The notes: generated by a model from the letters alone, not told the origin. A DNA stretch of 13,387 bases from Calvatia gigantea (GCA_025093985.1 JACAAK010000074.1:1-13387); one strand, 5' to 3'; positions 1 to 6,622 are shown, counted from the stretch's first letter. Numbers and translations: made by a program.

Positions 1-1392
1 TCATGGTTTGTATTCACACTGAAAATCAAAATCAAGGGGACTTTTACCCTTTTGTTCTACTCGAGATTTCTGTTCTCGATGAGTCCCCCTTAGGACACCT
101 GCGTTATCTTTTAACAGATGTGCCGCCCCAGCCAAACTCCCCACCTGACAATGTCTTCAACCCGGATCGGCCTGTAAAAGACCTTGAAGCCAAAAGGTGG
201 GACTGTTAATCCCAGCTCCGCCTCATTGAATAAGTAAAAAGACGATAAAGGTAGTGGTATTTCAACGGCGCCGAACGAAGCCTGCCGATCACGTCGGACA
301 TTCTTGAACATGACAGCTACATGCCAATGTCGTCCACCATCACCATGGTGTTCTTCTACTGCTTTCCACCATAACGGTTTAGGGTGCATCCCATCAAAGA
401 AGCGAGTCACTTCTTCATTAGGGATATCACCGATCTATACAAATAAGTCACTACTGCATTTGTTCCCATATCCACTGTTTATATACCTGAGAGTAGGTCA
501 GGAAATATCCTTTCGCTGACAACCGGAACTCTCTCGCTTCTTGTTCAACTTCATTGCCAAAGTCTTCGCGAGCATCGCCATGCTCTGGTCCACTAGCAGG
601 CTCAACCGGTGTCATCCGTTGGGACGCCGCAACGATCTCTTCTGCTTGTAGCCCATCAGCTACCAATGTGGCCTGCTCTGTAGCAACAGCTGATGGTTCT
701 TCAGCCTGGCACATCGCGTCGATCTCCGCTAGTATGCGATTGGCTTCGTCCAACTCGCCCGCTTCATCCAATGCCTGCATGAAGGCACGTCGTTCACTCC
801 AGTACATCTGCTGACGTTCTAGTCGGTTACGCACATAAGCTACACCTTCCTCTCCTTCACTGAGATGAGGGATTAACTCAGGTAATAAACCCGGGTCCTG
901 GAGATTACGTTCGATCTCCTCGTCTAACTCCTTGGCTAATGCGACGATCTCTGCATCACTGATCCCTTCATCCCCAAATTGCTGTCGTATAATCAGATAA
1001 GATAATAAAAACAATAACAAGTACAAACAACTCACTTCCAAGTACTCCGTAGCTGTAGGAGCATACAATACAGGAGGCATAGTGACCTGGAACGAGTCAC
1101 TATACTCCAATGGGGTTGGTTCACTCAACTCTGTAGCCGCTGCATCAGGTGTCTGTGAAGGCAGAAACAGCTCCCGAGCTGTGTCAGGTTTGGGCCATAC
1201 ATTGCCTACAAAACTCACAGGAGTTGTCTGCCGCACCTGAGTACGGTCCTGACCTTGACCTCGACCACGACCACGTACTGCCATGTTTAGAATGGACGAG
1301 GTCGCTCCATTCCCCAAGTCGTGGGAACGAGTTTCAACGACATTAATATCGCCGTTGATTTCAAAGTCAAAAGCATGAGCGAAAAAAGACAT
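1..1392 (-). CDS. Genomovirus-like replication initiator (Rep), spliced, partial at left edge
   Basis: Rolling-circle initiators of this family nick and join single-stranded DNA at an origin hairpin. ATG at 1392-1390 starts MSFFAHAFDF, about 54 bases after a TATAAAAG. Exon 1 (1392-1036) and exon 2 (981-487) give 284 residues: a glycine/arginine patch (GRGRGQGQ), then an acidic, Glu/Ala-rich probable coiled or helical region, ending in motif I FLTYSQ (504-487, residues 279-284). Exon 3 from 434 continues in frame to motif II HWHV (329-318, residues 320-323) inside a GDGGRHWHV context. That frame stops at TAA 113-111. A motif III-like LLKDNAGVLRG (117-about 85) lies in another frame, which runs to a TGA at 3-1. 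This indicates a frameshift or a further intron near 120-155. The helicase domain with a Walker A motif would lie left of the window and is not seen. The 280-residue N-terminal extension is unusual, since motif I is normally near the N-terminus. Family is confident; intactness is not. Confidence 0.85.
435..486 (-). other. Intron 2 of the Rep-like gene, just after motif I
   Basis: On the minus strand it runs from GTATAT to TTGTATAG, with an AGTGACT branch-like site about 17 bases before the acceptor. It is 52 bases long and contains in-frame stops (TAG, TGA). Removing it joins the codon after FLTYSQ, in phase 0, to the exon carrying HWHV, restoring the normal motif I to motif II spacing of genomovirus Rep proteins. 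Confidence 0.85.
982..1035 (-). other. Intron 1 of the Rep-like gene
   Basis: On the minus strand it begins GTGAGT and ends CGACAG, with a branch-like TTATCTGAT about 15 bases before the acceptor and a T-rich body. At 54 bases it is divisible by three, so unspliced it reads through as a hydrophobic stretch rich in Leu, Tyr and Ile that could be mistaken for a membrane helix. The flanking protein is hydrophilic and acidic, which favours splicing. Confidence 0.75.
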
Positions 1393-1445
1393 AGTAATAC
1401 TAAAAACAGGGACAGATGAAGGGCAGAGGGAAGCATGGGAACTGG

Positions 1446-1453
1446 CTTTTATA
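1446..1453 (-). promoter_or_regulatory. TATA box of the Rep-like gene
   Basis: Minus-strand TATAAAAG sits 54 bases upstream of the Rep ATG. It lies within a small palindrome (CTGGCT 1442-1447, AGCCAG 1453-1458) and only 8 bases from the first origin hairpin, so promoter and origin overlap closely, as in geminiviruses and genomoviruses. Confidence 0.65.
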
Positions 1454-1460
1454 GCCAGCA

Positions 1461-1499
1461 AGAGGACTAGACCCCATCTAACATTGTGTCTAGTCCTCT
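1461..1499 (+). other. Origin-type stem-loop 1 with nonamer TAACATTGT on the plus strand
   Basis: A perfect 12-base stem (AGAGGACTAGAC 1461-1472 with GTCTAGTCCTCT 1488-1499) encloses a 15-base loop. The last nine bases of the loop are TAACATTGT (1479-1487), directly against the right arm. Geminivirus-like Rep proteins nick a TAATATTAC-type nonamer in such a loop, and variants of this form occur in genomoviruses. It lies between the Rep gene and the rightward genes, with the nonamer in the same sense as the capsid gene, as expected for a virion-strand origin. Confidence 0.85.
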
Positions 1500-1531
1500 A
1501 CCCATGCCCGTCCAAATAGGGCAATAAAACC

Positions 1532-1539
1532 TATATAAG
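1532..1539 (+). promoter_or_regulatory. Possible TATA box between the two hairpins
   Basis: TATATAAG lies between the two stem-loops and faces right. Some way downstream a strong fungal-type donor, GTAAGA (1611-1616), could begin a leader intron ending at a CCAG near 2000. That would link this promoter to the gene at 2040. This is only a suggestion, because another TATA box lies much closer to that gene. Confidence 0.3.
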
Positions 1540-1556
1540 GAAGCTCTGGGTGTACA

Positions 1557-1592
1557 TACCCCTACCCACAATGTTATAGACGGGTAGGGGTA
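1557..1592 (-). other. Origin-type stem-loop 2 with the same nonamer on the minus strand
   Basis: A perfect 11-base stem (TACCCCTACCC 1557-1567 with GGGTAGGGGTA 1582-1592) encloses a 14-base loop whose first nine bases are ACAATGTTA (1568-1576), the exact reverse complement of TAACATTGT in stem-loop 1. Read on the minus strand, the nonamer again abuts the right arm, so the architecture is the same although the stem sequence differs. It points the opposite way to stem-loop 1, with 57 bases between the two stems. Confidence 0.8.
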
Positions 1593-1934
1593 CAGCCACC
1601 TCGCGCCCGGGTAAGAAAAAATCCTACCATCAGCTAGCCTAGCAACTGTAGTGATTCTTGGCACGCTTCTGGTATGAAAGGAAACGGTTCCGTGTACACT
1701 CATACCTCTTTATCTGTTGTGCTTCCTGTTAGTGTTTGGGTAGAGAATGGCTCAAAAAACAAGCTATAGAGTGAAACTTCTATTTCAAGCTACATTAAAT
1801 TATTGATGCAACCATTAACCTACCCTTGCACACCACCCCCGCCCATATTCACTTAACGATCAGAATTCTAGAAGCCGGACCTGAGTGGATAAGGAAAATC
1901 TCCTACGGGTAAAAGAACCTGCACAGTTGTCGAC
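1593..1934. other. Noncoding stretch between origin region and the middle gene
   Basis: No convincing gene. It contains two of the four CGGGTA copies and a donor-like GTAAGA at 1611, then mostly unremarkable AT-rich sequence with a C-rich patch near 1828-1842. A short ATG reading frame near 1748 is only 19 codons and is not supported. Confidence 0.5.
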
Positions 1935-1955
1935 ATGGCACTGACGTGGCAGTCA
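1935..1955 (+). repeat. Promoter copy of a 21-base inverted repeat
   Basis: This 21-base segment recurs, exactly and in reverse complement, at 2320-2340. It sits just upstream of the TATA box at 1967 and holds TGACGTGG, an ACGT-core element of the kind bound by bZIP proteins, within the partial palindrome TGAC-GTGGCA-GTCA. Confidence 0.75.
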
Positions 1956-1966
1956 CGTGTTTCGGG

Positions 1967-1974
1967 TATAAATA
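1967..1974 (+). promoter_or_regulatory. TATA box of the middle gene
   Basis: TATAAATA, framed by GGG and CCC, lies about 65 bases before the ATG at 2040. Upstream it is preceded by CACGTG (1954-1959) and by the ACGT-containing 21-base repeat copy. Confidence 0.65.
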
Positions 1975-2039
1975 CCCTTCCATCGCAACTGATTTCTCCA
2001 GCAGTTCACCACCGCTACCACCGCAATCACACTCCTTCA

Positions 2040-3283
2040 ATGTCTTTCAATGCTTCCGAACAAACCCGCCACCACCACAACTTCCAGACCTCCCTCTACG
2101 TCCCCGCCTAGACCAGTGCTGGCAACTGGGGTTCCGGCTGGGCCGAGAACACCCAACCCAAACCCCCCACCCTCGAAGTGGCCCTCCTCCCCAACAACCA
2201 CCGGTTCAACTGGTACCGGTCCACACAGCGGGAGTTTAAGCGTGTCCCCGCGCCTCTTTTCGGGGATTCCTCCCCCTATGTCTCCGTGCTCTCCGTTGAG
2301 CACAAAGTAAGTACTTTCTTGACTGCCACGTCAGTGCCATACTCATTCTATCGTTATAGGTCGGCCGGGACGGCAATGGCCTCCCTTTCTACACCTGCCA
2401 GACCGTCCAGCGCTTTGCATCCAAGGGGACGGACCTCGCGCAGAGGTTTGCCCACATTGTGGCCACCGGGGGCCGTGGTCCTCTCCCCGAGGATGACAAC
2501 CCCTCTCTCACCCCTCCTCCCTACAACGCCCACTTCACCCCCGCCGACGTACCCTCCTCCGCCGACGAGTCCACGGACTCTGACATGGCCGCCCCCCCCA
2601 GCGCTCCCCTGGCCCAAGCAGGTGTGGACGGTGCTGGTCCCTCCGGAACCGGCGGCGGTGACGTCGCCCCAGGTGATATGGCGGTGGATTCCACTGTTAA
2701 TCCCGCTTGGGGAGACAAAGACCCCTCCGCCACGGAAAGGAACTGGACTGGCCCACCTGTATCACCTCCCCACGTCGAAGTGGAGGTCACCAATCCCCCC
2801 CCCTCCCCCGTCCAAGACATGACCCCAGACATCAAGGTCGAGTCCTCCCCGGTCGCCTTTGTCCACCCTGACGGCGAAGTTGACCGCCAGGAGCTGCTCT
2901 CCAACACAGACGCAGAGGGGTCAGCTGACGACGATTCCGGAGACTCGGGCTCTGGGACCCTCTGGGTTGACGGGCACCTCTGCTCGTCGCCGGTCCAGGA
3001 CTCCCCCCCGCATACCCCCTCTGCCAGCCACCCCGGTTCTCCCCGCCCCTACGTCGCACCCACCATGCCCGTCAAAACGCTCCGCGTTGCGCGCCGCCGT
3101 CAAGCAGTTTACATCCGGCCTGGTCACGGGTCCGTCTACAGTCGCTGCCTGCAAGCCCTGGTTCGCCAGAATGCGGTCTTTATCTCCGCGGACGGAGAAG
3201 GCAACCCGTTCCTTGCAGGTCCGGGTGAGGCGGGAGCGTCTCAAGGCACGAGCGGGTTCGTGTCTTCGCTATCTACTATGTAA
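2040..3283 (+). CDS. Unknown GC-rich spliced gene between origin and capsid gene
   Basis: I do not recognise this protein. ATG 2040 begins MSFNASEQTRHHHNF. The frame is interrupted by TAG at 2109-2111, then continues through 2306 with a protein-like stretch (NNHRFNWYRSTQREFKRVP). After the intron 2307-2359, exon 2 continues (VGRDGNGLPFYTCQTVQRF) to a TAA at 3281-3283, about 395 codons in total. The middle is long, disordered and rich in Pro, Ser, Asp and Gly. The end has a basic patch (VKTLRVARRRQ). GC is high, with many C runs on the coding strand, unlike the capsid gene. From about 3080 another frame also looks protein-like (ending at 3314), so the C-terminus is uncertain. The single TAG may be a disabling mutation or a sequencing error. 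It sits between Rep and capsid in the same direction as capsid. It could be a viral accessory gene or a captured host gene. Confidence 0.5.
2307..2359 (+). other. Intron of the middle gene
   Basis: GTAAGT donor, TTATAG acceptor, length 53, with a TTGACTG branch-like site. Splicing joins AAA (phase 0) to GTC and moves the reading frame from the one starting at 2040 into the long frame ending at 3283. It contains one copy of the 21-base inverted repeat. Confidence 0.8.
2320..2340 (-). repeat. Intron copy of the 21-base inverted repeat
   Basis: This is the exact reverse complement of 1935-1955, lying wholly inside the intron 2307-2359 of the middle gene, between donor and acceptor. It makes up about 40% of that intron. 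Confidence 0.75.
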
Positions 3284-3301
3284 CGCCCATGTAGTAGATA
3301 G
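3269..3301. terminator. Hairpin spanning the stop of the middle gene
   Basis: CTATCTACTA (3269-3278) pairs with TAGTAGATAG (3292-3301), a 10-base stem extendable by wobble pairs. The gene's TAA stop (3281-3283) lies in the loop. It could mark the transcript 3' end or be another structural element of the replicon. The loop lacks the origin nonamer. Confidence 0.35.
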
Positions 3302-3381
3302 TACGCATTACTGAATCAAAGCGGCGTCTCGGTTTCTCGGCCCCCCCCCTTTCTAACCACCGTGTGAAACTTGTAAGAGTA

Positions 3382-3387
3382 TATAAG
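3382..3387 (+). promoter_or_regulatory. TATA box of the capsid-like gene
   Basis: TATAAG in the context GTATATAAGAG lies 28 bases before an ATG at 3410 and about 129 bases before the arginine-rich ATG at 3511. A start site about 30 bases downstream would fall at or after the first ATG, which helps explain use of the second. Confidence 0.5.
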
Positions 3388-3409
3388 AGTAACAAGTCAA
3401 GGTAAAAGC

Positions 3410-3745
3410 ATGGCTCACCCTTTTACTTACCAACCATATCCTGAGTTGCCCTCACCTCGCTTGCCAGTTAACCACTTACCTATTTATCAGCCTCCTTTGC
3501 CATCACAAATATGGCTTATTATCGAGGCAGGCGAAGGCGGTACTCTGGTAAGCGTTCACGTCGTGCGTTACGTAACTTTTCTCGGAAACGGTCGTATCGT
3601 CGCCGATCGACATACCGTCGGTGTGGCGTCAGGTGTTACTCAATACGTCGTGCTTCCTATCGCCGTAAGCGGTTCTCCAGCCGACGTTGGAAGCCATGTC
3701 CTACTCCAAGATATCGTAACAAATACAGTATACGTCTGTCCATGA
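3410..3745 (+). CDS. Overlapping small reading frame at the capsid 5' end (doubtful)
   Basis: A 111-codon frame from ATG 3410 (context AAAGCATGG) overlaps the arginine-rich capsid N-terminus in another frame. Its second half is rich in Val because shifted arginine codons read that way, which suggests a shadow. Geminiviruses do have a small virion-sense gene overlapping the capsid start, so it is kept as a weak candidate. No motif is recognised. Confidence 0.2.
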   Translation: MAHPFTYQPYPELPSPRLPVNHLPIYQPPLPSQIWLIIEAGEGGTLVSVHVVRYVTFLGNGRIVADRHTVGVASGVTQYVVLPIAVSGSPADVGSHVLLQDIVTNTVYVCP

Positions 3746-5066
3746 CCTGGTGGGATTCTCTGTTAACAACACCCCAGCAGAGATCGACACAGGACGAAGC
3801 AACGTCCCTCCCCAGCACCTCGACGGCACCGTAAGATTTCCAGTCCAGTTCCGGTCTAACCGTCTAGCTCTGCGAGCTGATGGTGAACGTACGCGGTACC
3901 TTATGTGGGGCATGGTCATGAACCGGCCTGCATATGCTCCTAGTACAGCCCCCATGTTACCAAGAATTCCTGTTAGAAACAGCGCATGTATTCGTGTGAA
4001 AGAATTATTTATCAATCTCAATTTCTCTATTTCACCCAAAGCACGCTGGAGCGTGCGTATTATGCTCTTCAGTTCTACTGAAGTCATTGATAATATGTTA
4101 GACAATCAAGATGCGGATCGTGATGGTGCGTATTATTCTGGCAAGGTGTATGATAATGACACTATTTTCGGGACCAATGCCCCGAAATGGTACTTGCCAC
4201 GTAATCGTCCATTAGTGGATCCTGAATATCGTGCGCTATATGGCGCACTTCAAGCTACTCATGCCAAGGTCTTAATTGACCGACGTGTGACTCTCTACAA
4301 TCCTTGGATGTCATACAAGAGTCGTATCACTAAACTCAAGTATTCTATGGCAGGGTATCGCGGCAAATTCCGATTTGATGCTGACGGGGAACGAAGTGGA
4401 GTCAGGGAAGCAGATAATAACGATCCCCACCGGTATTTGTATTTAGTCGTTATCGCCACGGCTCAAGATTTCAATGGTATTCTGTCATCCAAGATCATTC
4501 ATGATGCGGATCCGTCACATGATGCATTGCAAGATATATCGGCTATTTCCAAGGTCGCATATGTCCATCATGGTTTACCTGGATTCAACACCACGCATGA
4601 GGGTGAAGTCTTTCCATCTGCTAGCGAACCTATCACGTCATTGTTAGGTGAACGTATGGATACAGACCAACCCCAAGATCAGTTCACAGCACCTCCTCCT
4701 ACTACACCTGATCGTGAGAAGGGTAAAGGCAAGGCGAGAGAGGAACCAGAGGGGTCACGTGCCAGCAAGCGATTGGCTATTCAACGTACTCCTTTAGTTC
4801 TTGATGATATACCTGAGACAGTGCCGCAGACTCCGGGCATTCGTGCGGATTCACGGCATGTTCGTAATTTTGCATCCAAGGCCAGAAATGAGGCCAGGGT
4901 GCATTTTGCAGATGATCATGGTAACCATCCACCTGCTGAACCTGAAGAAGAAGGTGCTGTTATGACAGTGAGTCGACAATTGGATACTGGACTTAATATG
5001 CAAGTCACGACGCATTTATGGTTCTATAATGATCCGAGTGGCCGAAACATCTTGTTCCAATCCTAG
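3511..5066 (+). CDS. Genomovirus-like capsid protein, enlarged, with one frame break
   Basis: Coat proteins of this family bind and enclose circular ssDNA through a basic N-terminus and a jelly-roll fold. ATG 3511 (AATATGG) opens MAYYRGRRRRYSGKRSRR, with arginine or lysine dominating to about 3690. The frame then changes by about 3714, with a TAA at 3717-3719 just upstream, to one that stays open to TAG 5064-5066. In that frame TSVHDLVGFSVNN resembles the conserved TSxKKxDxML region, KARWSVRIMLFSS the internal WRR strand, and AKVLIDRRVTLYNP followed by GKFRFDADGE (4362-4391) the AkvDtrRvtl and YDDDE regions of genomovirus coats. A final strand MQVTTHLWFYND (4998-5033) precedes the stop. Between about 4575 and 4970 lies a hydrophilic insertion rich in Pro, Glu, Lys and Arg. 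The whole is about 515 residues, against about 300 in known genomoviruses. Family assignment is by eye from conserved blocks. Confidence 0.75.
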
Positions 5067-5462
5067 TGTATTTAAGATAAAAACATGTAGCGTAGAAATA
5101 GAAATATAAGTTTACTTATTGTGAAACGAAATAGCTAAAACTAAGACATTCTCTATCAGGTAACCCGATCTCTGACCTACCCTTAAGGATGTGATTTTTT
5201 TCTATACTAATCGTTGAGCTAGGGTGAGTGAGTGGGTCCAAAACTCTACATGCAGTCAGCAGAAGAAAGTCATTGAGACGAACGAAAAAAACATTGATCC
5301 ACATCCACCATCGACACAACAGATACCACATCATCAGATGACAAACTTCAACATATCAGAGACAGATCAAGGATCTCCTCTAATACCAACACCCTGAGTA
5401 CCAGAGCTACTAACACAACACCAACCACACCAAAAACAACAACAACCCCAAAAACACTCCCA
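5067..5462. other. Stretch between capsid-like gene and 18S fragment, no gene seen
   Basis: AT-rich after the capsid stop, with TTTAAGATAAAAAC and ATAGAAATATAAG as possible 3'-end signals near 5070-5110. From about 5390 it becomes CA-rich (repeated ACAACA and CCAAAAAC words) up to the 18S fragment. The right end of the viral element must fall somewhere here. No terminal repeat or target duplication was found. Confidence 0.5.
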
Positions 5463-5956
5463 GCGGTGTGTACAAAGGGCAGGGATGTAATCAATGCGAG
5501 CTGATGACTCACGCTTACTAGGTATTCCTCGTTGAAGAGCAATAATTGCAATGCTCTATCCCCAGCACGACAGAGTTTGACAAGATTACCCAGACCTTCC
5601 GGCCAAGGAAAAGAACTCGCTGGCTCTGTCAGTGTAGCGCGCGTGCGGCCCAGAACATCTAAGGGCATCACAGACCTGTTATTGCCTCAAACTTCCGTCA
5701 GTTAGACACTGACAGTCCCTCTAAGAAGCCGGCGATCAGCAAAAGCCGACCTGGCTATTTAGCAGGTTAAGGTCTCGTTCGTTATCGGAATTAACCAGAC
5801 AAATCACTCCACCAACTAAGAACGGCCATGCACCACCACCCATAAAATCATGAAAGAGCTATCAATCTGTCAATCCTAGTTATGTCTGGACCTGGTGAGT
5901 TTCCCCGTGTTGAGTCAAATTAAGCCGCAGGCTCCACACCTGGTGGTGCCCTTCCA

Positions 5957-5997
<41 letters not shown>

Positions 5998-6129
5998 AGA
6001 ACCCAAAGACTTTGATTTCTCGTAAGGTGCCGAGCGACACATCAAATTTGAGGTCACCTGATCCCTAGTCGGCATAGTTTACTGTTAAGACTACAATGGT
6101 ATCTGATCGTTTTCGATCCCCTAACCTTT

Positions 6130-6170
<41 letters not shown>

Positions 6171-6233
6171 ATAGTCGGTCTTGAGTCAATCCAAGAATTT
6201 CACCTCTAGCGACCCATACCAATGCCCCCAACT
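5463..6233 (-). rRNA. 18S rRNA fragment, truncated and decayed
   Basis: Reading the minus strand gives well-known small-subunit segments: AGGTGAAATTCTTGGATTGA, AAGGATGTTTTCATTAATCA, the GGGGGGAGTATGGTCGCAAG region and GTACACACCGC at the 5463 end. It covers roughly the central to 3' major domains and lacks both ends of the gene. Several conserved CpG sites have become TpG or CpA, for example the usual ACGACGG near 6090-6098 reads ACAATGG on the plus strand, and CCGTCAATTCC reads CCATCAATTCC. It is therefore a pseudogene fragment, not a working rRNA gene. Confidence 0.95.
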
Positions 6234-6537
6234 TGTTATAGTTTTCTACTGCTCAAGTTGCGCCCTGTCCTTGTCTGCATTCCTGTCCCTAGTATATCTG
6301 TTTCAGCTATTCCTGTTGAGCAATCCCCATCTATGACTTGTGTTAACTACTATACCAGCCTGATTGGACATTTCATGTAGTTACTCCATCCATTCAACTG
6401 GATGGCTCCCTGTATTTAAGTATATATACATCCACTGTATTTGCCATGCTTAACCACCTTTGTTCCTCTCCCCTTACTCACTCTCAAGACTTAGCCCAAG
6501 CTGCAACCTGAGGTCTTAACAGACTAAGGTCGTAACA
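6234..6537 (+). repeat. 5' LTR
   Basis: Begins TGTTATAG and ends GTAACA, matching 12307-12611 over its full length at roughly nine bases in ten by eye. Differences are mostly transitions. It abuts the truncated 18S fragment directly. Confidence 0.92.
6421..6428 (+). promoter_or_regulatory. LTR promoter TATA box and inferred transcript start
   Basis: TATATATA lies 25 bases before 6446, the first base of ATGCTTAACCA. This segment is complementary to the primer-binding site, so the transcript is inferred to start near 6446, making 6234-6445 the U3 region. The matching TATATA in the 3' LTR lies near 12496. Confidence 0.65.
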
Positions 6538-6539
6538 TT

Positions 6540-6550
6540 TGGTTAAGCAT
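6540..6550 (+). other. Primer-binding site complementary to the LTR (Tf1-type self-priming)
   Basis: TGGTTAAGCAT, two bases after the LTR end, is the perfect 11-base reverse complement of ATGCTTAACCA at 6446-6456 and 12519-12529. In the Tf1/sushi group the first 11 bases of the RNA fold back on a primer site at this place and prime reverse transcription without a tRNA. Position, length and TATA spacing all agree. Confidence 0.75.
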
Positions 6551-6622
6551 CCCCACCTCACCTTGCAAGGAGTAGGCTGAAACAGGCCTGAACAAAAACA
6601 AAGACAACCCAGGAGCTAGTAT

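Larger units (their letters stand above)
1581..1968 (+). repeat. Four copies of the hexamer CGGGTA (iteron candidates)
   Basis: CGGGTA occurs at 1581-1586, 1608-1613, 1906-1911 and 1963-1968, always on the plus strand, in noncoding DNA to the right of the origin hairpins. The first lies within stem-loop 2 and the last overlaps the TATA box at 1967. Short direct repeats near an origin are what Rep proteins of this group bind, so these may be iterons, or host factor sites. Confidence 0.4.

Noticed and set aside
982..1035. A transmembrane helix in the Rep-like protein
   Set aside because: The hydrophobic run coincides exactly with a GTGAGT...CAG segment of 54 bases with a branch-like site, so it is better explained as an intron.
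2037..3244. Several minus-strand and alternative-frame open frames across the middle gene
   Set aside because: GC-rich DNA lacks stop codons in all frames; these overlap the spliced plus-strand gene and have no start context or motif.
3269..3301. A third replication origin hairpin
   Set aside because: The loop reads TAACGCCCA-like sequence, not TAACATTGT, and the stem closes only with wobble pairs beyond 10 bases.
3665..3728. An intron (GTAAGC to ACAG) repairing the capsid frame
   Set aside because: Its length of 64 leads into the wrong frame and a stop soon after; no other good GT-AG pair gives the needed length.
5348..5671. A minus-strand protein gene
   Set aside because: Most of it lies in the antisense 18S rRNA fragment.
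6540..6557. An ordinary tRNA primer-binding site
   Set aside because: The perfect 11-base match to the LTR transcript start explains the sequence better, although a tRNA match was not excluded by search.
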